64,000 nucleotides of DNA from assembly GCA_025210805.1 (NCBI GenBank), contig JAOAQX010000003.1:124001-188000 (forward strand). Direction: 5' to 3'. A program made the position numbers and the translations under genes. The notes below the pieces were generated by a model, which did not search any database, was not told the DNA's origin, and was given only the letters and a program-made list of their open reading frames with translations. Source of the DNA: Flavobacteriales bacterium (GTDB taxonomy: Bacteria > Bacteroidota > Bacteroidia > Flavobacteriales > CAJXXR01). Positions 34,380 through 43,869 of the stretch are shown piece after piece. Numbering within the stretch: the first letter of the stretch is position 1; each line of letters starts with the position of its first letter.

Positions 34380-36683
34380 TTAATAAGTAACTAATAAAGT
34401 TCCCTTCTCTTTATGAGAATTACCTCTAGAGTCATAGTATGTAAGGATATAAACATAGATTCCGTCATCTACCAAAATTCCTTTTGGATCATGTCCGTAC
34501 CATTTTCTATTATCCTTAGTTGATTGGAATAATTTTTTACCCCATCGTGTATGAATTTCGAATTCAAAATCTTTTTCACAGTCAAATACAGGAGCCCAAT
34601 ATTCGTTTAATCCATCACCATTAGGTGTAAAGATCGTTGGGATATTGAGTTTTGTTGGTTCGGGTGTAAATGAAAAATAAGAATAATGTTCACAACCATT
34701 TTCATCGGTTATCTTCACGGAGTATTTCCCTGGGTGGAATGATTCTGGATCTACACCAAGCCATTCTGTTGTAAGCTCTCCTTTTCCTCCAGAAGCAGTG
34801 AGCTCTGCTCTACCCATAAATTCATTACAATCGTCTTGATAAACCACTACATTGGAAATAATAGAATCTGCCGAAGGAATTACCACACTTTGTGTTCTAT
34901 TACATCCGTTTTCATCTACAAATTGAACAGTGTAATTACCCGGTAAGAAATTAATAACAGAATCTTCTTTTCCGTTGATAAGAATTCTACCTGTTCCTCC
35001 TTGAAGGTTGTACACATGGTAGCTTCCTGGATCACCAGGACAAAGTGGAGCACTAATAGAATCTGACCAAGTAATATTATCTGGTTCTTCGATTCTAAAT
35101 GTGTCAGAATACTGACAACCATATTTATCTACCACATACATGGTGTAAAAACCTGCTCTTGGATTATGTTCGCTAAATCCGTTGCTATAAGAAACGGTAT
35201 AGGGTGGGATTCCTCCCCAAATTGTCTTTTTGAACTTACCATTTTCTTGATAACATCTGGCATCTTCTACTTCTATTAAAGAACGTATTGAATCTGGTTC
35301 TGTAATTTTAAAATTCAATACTACAGATGCTCCTGAACAGCTATTATCTGAAATAGTCACTTTATAGGTTCCTTTTCCCAAATTATTTGCACTTAATAAA
35401 TTTGAACCATTATGATCCCAGTTAATCGAGTACGGTGGCATTCCTCCTGCGAGTGTTAGTTGGATTTTACCATTGCTTTCTCCAATACATTTTACTGGAG
35501 TAATTTTAGCAGAATAGTCTAAGAAACTAATATAAATATCACTTTGAGTAAGATCACTCAATCCTTTATACATATCTCCTATTGTATTCTTATAATCAAT
35601 ATTTATTGTCGTATTATCAGGGTCTGAAATTTCTAAAATAGAGCATTCACCTACAATTGGAGAATAAATTTTGTTTGAAGTCATTAATTCTAACTGCCCA
35701 AGCCCAACATCGTGAACACTATCGCCTTTACAGTCAACAAATGTCCCTATTTTATAAACATTTGGCGGATTGATAGCACTTCCTGTAGCTACTCTCATTA
35801 AATTACTGTTTCCAGCATTGGTATTTATAGCTTTTTCACTGGATCCGTATAGATATTTTGCTGTGGGAGAAAATTCTACTCCATAAATTCCGTCAAAAGT
35901 TTCACTAAAGACATTCAAATTACTTGATTTCCCTGTACAAGGATTGAATTCAAAGTGGATCATTTCATTAGACTCCGTAGAAGCATAAGCAAGATACTCG
36001 TTATGGTAATCTAATTCTCCACGACCTGAATCTGCTGGATTAAGAACAGTTCCTGGTGTCCAAACTTTAACAGTTTTTCTATTATTGATTCCCAGTTGGG
36101 TAATGTCAAATTTTTCAAAACCAAAATCACAACGTCTTACAATAAGGTATTTATCCTGAGAGTTTGGTTTATTTATAATTTCCTTTCCCTCTGCATATAA
36201 TCCACTACTGTTAGAGGTATCACTCAATAATAAGTTGAGATTTACAGGAACGATTTGTCCTTGACCTTGGTTTAGTGCTAAGTTAATCTTAGAATAGTAT
36301 AACAAATCACAACCTTCATCTTTGGTATATACGATATAGTAATCCGTTACAGTACCAGGTACTTTACAGGTAACTATTTCTGTGATTCCAGCATGGCTGT
36401 TAATCGCACCCGAACCTGCTACTAGGTTTCCATTGGCATTAAAAACTCCATCACCAGTAACATAGAAATGGACATCTCCGAAATTATCTTCTACATGAGA
36501 AATTCCCTCAATATCTGCTGGGGCAGTTCCTGCAATAGTATCCATATAACTTGGCACAGATGTTCCTGCGTTAACCGCTCCAAAAAGGGCATTTGTTCCA
36601 TACATTAGTTTCTGAACGCTCTGGGCTTGAGAGAAAGAAAAAATAAAAGAAAAAACAATTAAAAAACGATTCATCATCTTCAT
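34380..36683 (-). CDS. T9SS type B-sorted surface protein with SprB repeats
   Basis: About 767 residues. Start MKMMNRFLIVFSFIFSFSQAQS gives a signal peptide (ATGs at 36683, 36677 and 36674 are all possible); an open frame back to 36845 lacks signal features. Residues 25-420 resemble a beta-propeller (GVEFSPTAKYLYGSSEK). Then follow SprB-like repeats beginning GGMPPYSINWDHNG and GGIPPYTVSYSNG, and the C-terminal gliding-associated sorting domain NIPTIFTPNGDGLNEYW ... GWYG-type core ... DDGIYVYILTYYDSRG. This C-terminus is the type B T9SS signal (CHU_C class), so export to the cell surface is expected. Confidence 0.9.
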   Translation of the reverse strand: MKMMNRFLIVFSFIFSFSQAQSVQKLMYGTNALFGAVNAGTSVPSYMDTIAGTAPADIEGISHVEDNFGDVHFYVTGDGVFNANGNLVAGSGAINSHAGITEIVTCKVPGTVTDYYIVYTKDEGCDLLYYSKINLALNQGQGQIVPVNLNLLLSDTSNSSGLYAEGKEIINKPNSQDKYLIVRRCDFGFEKFDITQLGINNRKTVKVWTPGTVLNPADSGRGELDYHNEYLAYASTESNEMIHFEFNPCTGKSSNLNVFSETFDGIYGVEFSPTAKYLYGSSEKAINTNAGNSNLMRVATGSAINPPNVYKIGTFVDCKGDSVHDVGLGQLELMTSNKIYSPIVGECSILEISDPDNTTINIDYKNTIGDMYKGLSDLTQSDIYISFLDYSAKITPVKCIGESNGKIQLTLAGGMPPYSINWDHNGSNLLSANNLGKGTYKVTISDNSCSGASVVLNFKITEPDSIRSLIEVEDARCYQENGKFKKTIWGGIPPYTVSYSNGFSEHNPRAGFYTMYVVDKYGCQYSDTFRIEEPDNITWSDSISAPLCPGDPGSYHVYNLQGGTGRILINGKEDSVINFLPGNYTVQFVDENGCNRTQSVVIPSADSIISNVVVYQDDCNEFMGRAELTASGGKGELTTEWLGVDPESFHPGKYSVKITDENGCEHYSYFSFTPEPTKLNIPTIFTPNGDGLNEYWAPVFDCEKDFEFEIHTRWGKKLFQSTKDNRKWYGHDPKGILVDDGIYVYILTYYDSRGNSHKEKGTLLVTY

Positions 36684-36713
36684 GAGAATTAAAGGTATTT
36701 GTTCTAGTAATAA

Positions 36714-36721
36714 CAAATATA
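36714..36721 (-). promoter_or_regulatory. -7 promoter box for the SprB-repeat gene
   Basis: The minus strand reads TATATTTG, an exact TAnnTTTG, 30 nt before the ATG at 36683. This supports the short start, since the longer frame would begin upstream of it. Confidence 0.5.
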
Positions 36722-36847
36722 CTTTTTTTTTAGCAAATTTCCTTTTGTAATCTATAAATCTGGTATCAATAGTGCTAAAAAATAGCTTACAAATGTGGAA
36801 ATTAGCCAATATTTCCTCTAAAAAAGATAAAAACAAAGTGCTCAACT

Positions 36848-37765
36848 ATGGATCATAAGCATCAAACAATTGTACAAAGTATTCAGGACGATTTAATGGA
36901 CAATCATGGCGTTTCTCTTGATATTCAACGAGATGATTTATTACACCCATTTGTTTCAGGAAATAAATGGAGAAAGCTCTTTTTCTTTCTCGAAAAATTT
37001 CCAAGCTTAGAAAAACAAGGAATTGTGTCTTTTGGTGGGGTTTTCTCTAATCATTTAGTCGCTACAGCATTTGCCTGCTATGAGCATGAAATTCCATTTG
37101 CCTGCATAATTCGTGGAGAGGAGGATTACAATAATCCTACGATACAGTTTTTACAAAAATATGGTACTGATATTCAATTCGTCTCTCGTTCTGATTTTAG
37201 AGCTTTTCGGGAAAAAAATTGGCAAATAGACCTTCCTGTAAAATGGAAGAATTATTATATCCTCCCAGAAGGTGGACATAGCCTAGAAGCTTTAAAAGGT
37301 TGCGCTTTAACTTCCAAAAGTTGGAAAAAAAACTACGACTATTTTGTTTCTAGTATTGGAACTGGAACAACATTTTCGGGGATTATGAATGGGCTTAAAG
37401 AACCCACTAAAGGCATCGGAATGGTGATGCTGAAAGATAAAAATTATCTAGATAAAGAAATAGAAAAAATGATTTCTACTCCTTTCGAGTACGAACTTAT
37501 TCGTGACTATCATTTCGGGGGATTTGGAAAGGTAAAACCCGAGTTGATTCACTTTATCAATGATTTTTATCAAAAACATAAAATCCCTTTAGACCCTGTT
37601 TATACAGGCAAAATGCTCTTTGGGATTTATGATATGGTGAAAAAAGGATATTTCCCTCGAGGATCTAGAATTGTAGCTATTCACACAGGAGGAATACAAG
37701 GCGTAAGTGGTTATAATTATCAACAACTTCAAAAAGAAAACCCACACTTTATTGATATTGAATGA
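36848..37765 (+). CDS. ACC deaminase / D-cysteine desulfhydrase family PLP enzyme
   Basis: A 305-residue fold-type II PLP protein. HPFVSGNKWRKL contains the Schiff-base lysine region, FGGVFSNHLVATAFAC is the substrate-binding Ser-Asn loop, and SSIGTGTTFSGIMNG binds the phosphate. It ends with IHTGGIQGVSGYNY, as is typical for the family. Bacteroidota members are slightly shorter than plant or enteric homologues. The likely reaction is breakdown of D-cysteine to pyruvate, sulfide and ammonia; ACC deamination is the alternative. It is monocistronic. Confidence 0.88.
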   Translation: MDHKHQTIVQSIQDDLMDNHGVSLDIQRDDLLHPFVSGNKWRKLFFFLEKFPSLEKQGIVSFGGVFSNHLVATAFACYEHEIPFACIIRGEEDYNNPTIQFLQKYGTDIQFVSRSDFRAFREKNWQIDLPVKWKNYYILPEGGHSLEALKGCALTSKSWKKNYDYFVSSIGTGTTFSGIMNGLKEPTKGIGMVMLKDKNYLDKEIEKMISTPFEYELIRDYHFGGFGKVKPELIHFINDFYQKHKIPLDPVYTGKMLFGIYDMVKKGYFPRGSRIVAIHTGGIQGVSGYNYQQLQKENPHFIDIE

Positions 37766-37769
37766 TAAA

Positions 37770-37810
37770 AAAAGCTCCAAAGTAACTAGATAGTCGACTT
37801 TGGAGCTTTT
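37770..37810. terminator. Strong bidirectional terminator
   Basis: Perfect 14-bp inverted repeat AAAAGCTCCAAAGT (37770-37783) / ACTTTGGAGCTTTT (37797-37810), loop 13 nt, between the converging desulfhydrase (stop 37765) and nuclease (stop 37836) genes. Confidence 0.88.
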
Positions 37811-37835
37811 GTAATTTATTTAGAGGATTATCTGG

Positions 37836-40097
37836 TTATTGAATAACCCATTTTTGAGTTTTAAACACTCCATTTTTCTCTAACCTAATGAAATAAGTTC
37901 CATTAGAAAAAAGAGGAATCTCCGAGTGTTCTTCAATATTATTTCTTTCAAAAATCTTTTTTCCTTCTACAGACCAGATAGATACATGAATATTCTCTCC
38001 TGTATTTATTAGTAGAATTCCTGATTTAGTTCCAACAAATTGAATCCCTTCTAATTCGTTTTCTTCAACGGATACATTGTTATGATTAGAAACGAAATCA
38101 ACAGTTGTTATTCCTCCAATATTTCCTTTTAAATCGACTACTTGAGAAGATGTTAACGTATGAGTTCCCACTGTTTGGTTCAGGATCGTCATGATTAACT
38201 TTGTTTTCTCAAGTGCGTGTTGATTAATTGAGGTAATTTGAATTCCATTATTAATACTAAAATTAGCCAAAGTCTCTGCTGATACTTCTTCCGTAGCTTC
38301 ATTAAACCATACGTTTAAGTATCCTTTTGCTGGACTTTCTGCTTTAAGTAATCTAGGACCAGAAGTATCAACTGGAGCCGAAATATCTTCTGCAAATCTT
38401 AACTCAACTTTGAATTCATCAAAATTATAATTTAAAACACCTGAGATATCATAACTTTCTCCTTGAGTAGGATCAAAAGAATAAACTGAAGAATTGTGGA
38501 TTAATGCATCTCCTGATCCATCACTCACTTTCCACATTCCAAATCCTACATCTTCGTTTACACAAGTTGCATCGCTTAATTTTACAAGTACAGATTCATA
38601 ATCTTCGGCAGAAGCATTTCCTGTAGAAATATCACCGGTGTTTACAAATTGAAAATTTGGAAGTGGGTGATTATTTGAGATAATATTTACTAAGCTTACA
38701 TCCACTACTTCTGTAAGATTATGATACTCGGTAATTTTTCCTGTGATGATTACACTATCACCAATAGCAGGAAAGCTTGGTGCATCATATACATATATTC
38801 CTGATCTCAAAGAATCTGATTCTTGCACAAAGAAACTATTTCCAAAAACTCCTGTTACGATTCCTGTTACAGATCGCTCTACATTATTGGCTGCATTTGT
38901 TGTAGTATTTCCTTGTGAAACAATCTTCCAAGCCATTGGTGAATGTACTCCTGTTCCTTGAATGGCACGTATTGACGTAATGGTTCCGTTAAATGGTTCT
39001 GATTGAATCTTAAATCTATGAGAGATATAACTACCATTATTTCCTGTAGATCTAATTCTGAATTTTACTTGAGCAGAATATACTTGAGCTGGAATTTGAG
39101 CCGTATAACTCGTCCCATTCTGTGTCATAGTAACCGAATTTGTAGAGTCTAATACGTCATTCCAGTTATTTCCCCAATAAAGTGTAAGATCAGAAGAGTT
39201 CCCTCCTGTAAAATCTACAGTAACGGTAATAATGTCTCCTTGAGTAGGAGCTGAAGGACTTATTGCTAGATTACTAAATGAACCTACAAAAGCTGAATTT
39301 GTACCAAAAACGATATGTGCTAGTTCTGGATGATCAATAAATGGATTTCTATTTTGCTGCCAGTTTTCTATAATATCATTTCTATTGAGTTCAAATGCAT
39401 CTACTGGATCATTTAAATGCCATTGGAGAAGAGTAGAAAGTCTTCCTAATTCTGCATTAGGAAATGTATTAATCGCTTCCACTAATTCTAAATCTGGCTC
39501 TGCATTTCCCACAGCACTATTACCACCTTCATATCTTGCTGCCATATAAAACATCATTCTGGCTACATCTCCTTTTACGGCATCTCTAGGCTCCCATGTG
39601 TTGTTGGTAGATTTACACTGCGTAGGTGTCGATCCGTTATTTACGATGGTTCCTCCATTATCAAAATCTTTATAAGACCTTGCAGAGTTCATTGTCATAT
39701 CTACAGGACGCAAGTGATGAGCATCTGTATTGGCTCCTTTTACTCCAAAAACACCATTAGGACCAAAATTTCCATGAGACTTTGGCCAAGTATGCTCTCT
39801 ATTCCAGTAATCATACATCCCTGGATCTGTTGGATCATTTGCAAAATCCCATTTGCTAATAGAATTCCCGGTGTACATCAAGATGATATTATTAGCATTC
39901 GCAGGATCCACATCAGCTTGTCTAATGATTGTTTTGATGGTTCCGTATTCAAATTCTGAATGATCATCTATTAGATCATGTAAAGTGGTTTTAAGAGTCG
40001 TACCTGTTTGACCGTAGGTATTCTCGTAGTAGTTTAAGTTTTGGGCAGATAAACCAAAACTTGTAGCAAATGCTGCTAGTATGAGTATTTTTTTCAT
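37836..40097 (-). CDS. Secreted endonuclease I-family protein with OB-fold and T9SS type A sorting domain
   Basis: A 753-residue exported nuclease. A signal peptide (MKKILILAAFATSFGLSAQ) precedes the endonuclease I domain (about 20-260), with metal-binding and catalytic residues in NREHTWPKSHG, DAHHLRPVDMTMNSARS. Next come a beta-sandwich (about 270-370), an OB-fold segment (about 385-510, SIRAIQGTGVHSPM, VTGIVTGVFGNSFFVQ) like that of ExeM-type nucleases, an Ig-like domain (about 575-670) and a type A sorting domain (GTYFIRLEKNGVFKTQKWVIQ). It would degrade extracellular DNA or RNA. Only 12 nt separate it from the upstream TonB receptor, so both are probably one transcript. Confidence 0.92.
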   Translation of the reverse strand: MKKILILAAFATSFGLSAQNLNYYENTYGQTGTTLKTTLHDLIDDHSEFEYGTIKTIIRQADVDPANANNIILMYTGNSISKWDFANDPTDPGMYDYWNREHTWPKSHGNFGPNGVFGVKGANTDAHHLRPVDMTMNSARSYKDFDNGGTIVNNGSTPTQCKSTNNTWEPRDAVKGDVARMMFYMAARYEGGNSAVGNAEPDLELVEAINTFPNAELGRLSTLLQWHLNDPVDAFELNRNDIIENWQQNRNPFIDHPELAHIVFGTNSAFVGSFSNLAISPSAPTQGDIITVTVDFTGGNSSDLTLYWGNNWNDVLDSTNSVTMTQNGTSYTAQIPAQVYSAQVKFRIRSTGNNGSYISHRFKIQSEPFNGTITSIRAIQGTGVHSPMAWKIVSQGNTTTNAANNVERSVTGIVTGVFGNSFFVQESDSLRSGIYVYDAPSFPAIGDSVIITGKITEYHNLTEVVDVSLVNIISNNHPLPNFQFVNTGDISTGNASAEDYESVLVKLSDATCVNEDVGFGMWKVSDGSGDALIHNSSVYSFDPTQGESYDISGVLNYNFDEFKVELRFAEDISAPVDTSGPRLLKAESPAKGYLNVWFNEATEEVSAETLANFSINNGIQITSINQHALEKTKLIMTILNQTVGTHTLTSSQVVDLKGNIGGITTVDFVSNHNNVSVEENELEGIQFVGTKSGILLINTGENIHVSIWSVEGKKIFERNNIEEHSEIPLFSNGTYFIRLEKNGVFKTQKWVIQ

Positions 40098-40109
40098 GTT
40101 CGTTCCTTT

Positions 40110-42731
40110 TTAGAGTGTAATTTTTATCGAAGTAGATAAGTTTCTTCCAGCTCCGAAGAATACAGATGCCGAAGCAGCATCATTATTGTTTATTTGACCG
40201 TCAATCATGTAACGGGCGTTGTTTCGAGCATCCGAAATATATTTCGTATCTAAGACATTGAATAAACTAAATTGCCAAGCTACTTTATGCTTTTTAATTT
40301 TGAAATTATACCCTAAAAACAAGTCGAATCTCCCGTAGTCTGGAATTCTCCAAGGCTCTATTGGCTTATAGTTATCTCCTAAATTGTCTGCTGTTGGCTC
40401 TGGATTATAATCAGAAAAATAGCGAGCATTATAACCATATTTCAAACGAACATAAGCACCTTTAATTGGTTTTACATTCAGCGAAGCACCTAATTGTGTT
40501 TGTGGAGCATCTCCAACGTGAACTCCGTCAAAAGAAAAGGTTTGGTCTGAAGATTCTGTGACACCAGTTTGCTGGTTATACACTTCTATACCTACATTTT
40601 TTGAAGTCCAAACCCAGTCACCTATCGAAACAGTTCCTTGTAAATCCACTTTTGGGGTAATTTTATAAACTCCATCTATTTCTACTCCCATGTGGCGTGC
40701 GTCTAATCCTGGAAGTACAAAGAAAATATTATCTTCACCAGGTACTTTTATATTGTTTACAGGTTTCCCATTCCATAACGTATAGTATGCATTGGCATCA
40801 ATAGTAAATTTTGACGAACCAAAATGATACCCAAGTTCTGCAGCCGTTACAACTTCGTTATCTGTATGTGCTCTAAAGTCTGTTGTATATCCGTTAAAAA
40901 TAAATTTTGAAGGTCTAGCTTTATTCAAGTATCCAACATTTACAAAAATATTAGAGTTTTCATCAAGATTGTAATTTGCTCCTGTTTTTACGGTAAACCC
41001 AATTTTATTTTTCGTTTCAGATTCTTCATTACTATAATAATCTTCTTTTCTAAAGGAAATATTAGATACCGATAAATTTAAGAAACCGCTTAAAGCACCT
41101 TCTGTATATTCTGCTTGACCGAATAATCCTGCCCAGTTTACAAACACAGAGTTATTAAAATCTAAGGTATCACCTTCTTTTACAAGAACATCTTTTTGAT
41201 TTGGATCGCTTACATAATCTCCTCCTAAAAGGTCATGAACTGTTTTAAAGTGTTTTCCTTCATAGGTTCTTAAATCAAGACCTCCTGATAGGTTCCAAGC
41301 ATCATTCATCTGGTAATCAACCTTTGATAATAATCCTCCCCAAACGTGCTCATTATGATTTGCAATCAAAAAAGTATTTGATTTATGTAGATTTCCTGTT
41401 TTTTCAATTGGATTTCTAGCATTCTGATCATAAAAAGGTTGTAAATCTATGAGTCCATTTTCATCATAATATTTTGCACCTACAGTACTGTTTATATTGG
41501 TTCCCCCTCCTTTTCCAATAGATAAATAAAGAGCATTATTGATCACTAAATCATCATTAACTAAATAGGTATGGTTAAGGTTCAATTGAGGCTTCATATA
41601 GAAGTTCTTTCTCACAGTTAATGCTTCTTTGTCAACAAAATTATTATATCGACTTCTTTTAATATATCCCCAATCTCTATTGTATGCTCTTCCTAAGTTT
41701 ACTGGTTGAACAGAAAGATACTTAGAAGTGTCTATTCCTTGTTCGTGTGCATATTCTGAATCATAAGCTAAAATTCTTTGTTGAGAACTTCTTTGTGCAT
41801 GTTCTTGGGGTGCAATAAATCCTGAAAGAGATAAGATATGGTTGTCCCATTTTTTTGTTCCTTTTGCGTAAGCAAAAAATCCTTCTACACCTGAATTATC
41901 TGTATAGTTTTCTCCCTTTTTATAAGAAAAAGCACCTGTAAAATTCCATCCTTTTTCGCTCATTCCAGAATTATATCCAATATTGGTTGTGGATTTACCC
42001 CATTGATTAAATGCTTGACGAACTTTGAGATATTTTTTAGACTCCGTATCATTCGTTAGGATATTAATAGTTCCTCCCACAGAAGGAATAGAAAGTTTTG
42101 AAGCAGATAAACCTCTCTGAACTTGCATACGTTTTGTAACAATATCTAGACCGAACCAGTTTGACCAATATACAGCTCCATTCTCCATGTCATTTACAGG
42201 AATTCCATCAATAAGAACAGCCATGTTTTCTTGTTTGAATCCTCGAATATTGATTCGAGCATCTCCATCTCCACCTCCACTCTGTGTGGCATATACACCA
42301 GGGGTTTGGTTAAGAACCAATGGAAGATCTCTTCCTCCTAGCTCTTCAGTAATTTTTTTGGGAGTAATAGAAGTAAAAGCTACAGGTGTTTTACGTTCTT
42401 GTGCAATATCGGCTACGAGGGTAACTTCATCTAGAATTTCTGGTTGTAAATTAATTACCAGATTTTGGGTATTATTTGAAACCGAAACATTCCTTATAAC
42501 ACTTTTGTAACCAACATAGCTTACAGTCAGTTTATATTCCCCATTTGGTACACTCATGGAGAATTTACCATTGATATCTGTGACAACACCTTTATTTTCT
42601 CCGTACATAATACTTGCCGAGATTAGTGTTTCACTTGTTCTTGCATCTTTTACTACTCCTTTGATGAGTCCTTGTGCATTTACAAGGGTAACGCAAAAGA
42701 AAAGAATGCTAATGAATAAGAGCTTTTTCAT
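40110..42731 (-). CDS. TonB-dependent outer-membrane receptor with CarboxypepD_reg-like domain
   Basis: An 873-residue receptor starting MKKLLFISILFFCVTLVNAQ (signal peptide). A frame extending to 42812 runs through the terminator of the upstream gene and is rejected. Residues 22-105 are a carboxypeptidase-regulatory-like domain (GLIKGVVKDARTSETLISAS). The plug domain has TPGVYATQSGGGDGDARINIRGFKQENMAVLIDGIPVND, then PSVGGTINILT. About 22 beta strands follow, ending in SVFFGAGRNLSTSIKITL with an aromatic-poor last strand. It would import a bulky substrate using TonB energy. The nuclease encoded 12 nt downstream suggests a nucleic-acid-derived or phosphate-containing ligand, which is an inference. 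Confidence 0.93.
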   Translation of the reverse strand: MKKLLFISILFFCVTLVNAQGLIKGVVKDARTSETLISASIMYGENKGVVTDINGKFSMSVPNGEYKLTVSYVGYKSVIRNVSVSNNTQNLVINLQPEILDEVTLVADIAQERKTPVAFTSITPKKITEELGGRDLPLVLNQTPGVYATQSGGGDGDARINIRGFKQENMAVLIDGIPVNDMENGAVYWSNWFGLDIVTKRMQVQRGLSASKLSIPSVGGTINILTNDTESKKYLKVRQAFNQWGKSTTNIGYNSGMSEKGWNFTGAFSYKKGENYTDNSGVEGFFAYAKGTKKWDNHILSLSGFIAPQEHAQRSSQQRILAYDSEYAHEQGIDTSKYLSVQPVNLGRAYNRDWGYIKRSRYNNFVDKEALTVRKNFYMKPQLNLNHTYLVNDDLVINNALYLSIGKGGGTNINSTVGAKYYDENGLIDLQPFYDQNARNPIEKTGNLHKSNTFLIANHNEHVWGGLLSKVDYQMNDAWNLSGGLDLRTYEGKHFKTVHDLLGGDYVSDPNQKDVLVKEGDTLDFNNSVFVNWAGLFGQAEYTEGALSGFLNLSVSNISFRKEDYYSNEESETKNKIGFTVKTGANYNLDENSNIFVNVGYLNKARPSKFIFNGYTTDFRAHTDNEVVTAAELGYHFGSSKFTIDANAYYTLWNGKPVNNIKVPGEDNIFFVLPGLDARHMGVEIDGVYKITPKVDLQGTVSIGDWVWTSKNVGIEVYNQQTGVTESSDQTFSFDGVHVGDAPQTQLGASLNVKPIKGAYVRLKYGYNARYFSDYNPEPTADNLGDNYKPIEPWRIPDYGRFDLFLGYNFKIKKHKVAWQFSLFNVLDTKYISDARNNARYMIDGQINNNDAASASVFFGAGRNLSTSIKITL

Positions 42732-42787
42732 AATGAGTCTTTTGTGAAGATTTCCTCTGTTTGGTGGTGTTTTTAAAGACAAAAAAG

Positions 42788-42820
42788 CCGGTTGGGTAAG
42801 ACTTCTGTCCACCTAACCGG
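42788..42820 (-). terminator. Terminator after the lamin-tail protein gene
   Basis: Stem CCGGTTGGGT (42788-42797) / ACCTAACCGG (42811-42820), one G-U pair, with an inner GAC/GTC mini-stem, followed in the leftward direction by CTTTTTT. It separates the lamin-tail gene from the TonB receptor. Confidence 0.85.
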
Positions 42821-42845
42821 TCATTTTTTAATTCTTCATCCTTAT

Positions 42846-43775
42846 CTATTGGATATTTACTTTAGAAGAAGAAACTGTATTTTCAGTTGACGTAAGCTTC
42901 AAAATATAAATACCTTTTAAGCTTTCAACTGGAATTTCTAATTGATTACTTTCCGCTGAAACGGTTTTTACATGTTGTCCTGCAGTATTAAACAATTGTA
43001 CGTTTTTAATTTCAGTTGCTGCTCCAATGTTTAAAAGTCCATTGTTTGCAAATGCAATAAAACTAAATGCTTGATATTCGTTTACGTTAAGTACTAATTC
43101 AGTCCAATCAGAATCATCAGTGTTTCCACATTCACAAGTGTGCTTCCCTAGATTTCCTGTATAGTTAATTGCATTTGAATCATACTCTAATGCTGGGTTG
43201 AAAAAGCTTGGGTTCGCAGTGATTCCTTTTTTTACTGTTGCTTTTCTTACCAAAGTATGGTTTGAAGTCCATGAAAGAAAGAAATTGTTATCGTCTGCTT
43301 TGTAATCTAAAGCTGCAGAATCACACCATCCTTCTCCTGGGTCTTCTCCTATTTTTCCAAAGATATCAACGATAGTTCCGTCAATTTTCTCAAGAGTCAT
43401 AGCATCGTTACCATTAAAAAACATCGGTGAAGTTGCATAAATTCCTGTTCCTTGAATATCTGCATAAGCAAATAATTTAGGGTCAACAGTTCCAAAACCT
43501 CCGTCTTCTTTTTCTCCATTTGATACAACAACTACATCTTTCGACTTAACTACTCCAGAAAGTTGTAGCTCTGTGTCAGCAAGACCCTGTCCATTTTTAT
43601 ATCTTTTGATATAATAAGTTGATAAATCAACATTCTCCCCTTTAGGATTGTAAATTTCTAAAGCTTTGTTTTTACTAGATCCCTCAATGTACTCTGAGAA
43701 AAATAGCTCTGAACAATCTTGTGCGTTTACAGCACTTAGGCTTAATGCCAATGCAGAAAATAATATTTTCTTCAT
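42846..43775 (-). CDS. Lamin-tail-domain (LTD) secreted protein with T9SS type A sorting domain
   Basis: A 309-residue protein. A signal peptide (MKKILFSALALSLSAVNAQ) precedes a lamin-tail domain (about 22-200) with FFSEYIEGSSKNKALEIYNP, VVVVSNGE, FFNGNDAMTLEK and WTSNHTLVRK. The C-terminus (about 235-309) is a type A sorting domain (VQLFNTAGQHVKTV, ... LKGIYILKLTSTENT). LTD modules often accompany secreted nucleases and phosphatases in this phylum, and the nuclease/TonB pair lies just downstream, although a terminator separates them. No catalytic residues are visible; a binding role is likely. Confidence 0.87.
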   Translation of the reverse strand: MKKILFSALALSLSAVNAQDCSELFFSEYIEGSSKNKALEIYNPKGENVDLSTYYIKRYKNGQGLADTELQLSGVVKSKDVVVVSNGEKEDGGFGTVDPKLFAYADIQGTGIYATSPMFFNGNDAMTLEKIDGTIVDIFGKIGEDPGEGWCDSAALDYKADDNNFFLSWTSNHTLVRKATVKKGITANPSFFNPALEYDSNAINYTGNLGKHTCECGNTDDSDWTELVLNVNEYQAFSFIAFANNGLLNIGAATEIKNVQLFNTAGQHVKTVSAESNQLEIPVESLKGIYILKLTSTENTVSSSKVNIQ

Positions 43776-43869
43776 AATCTGATGTTTGTGTTTAGAATAT
43801 GCTGCAAAAGTATTATATTTTGACTTCTGTAGTTGTTAAAAAAGGTACCAATCCATCCAAAAATAACAA

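Noticed and set aside
42732-42812. N-terminal extension of the TonB receptor by 27 residues
   Set aside because: The extension is translated terminator sequence of the upstream gene and would bury the clear signal peptide.
42788-42820. Riboswitch upstream of the TonB receptor
   Set aside because: The structure is a simple stem with a small internal stem and T-tract directly after the lamin-tail gene, so a terminator explains it. No aptamer core (for example the cobalamin box) is present.
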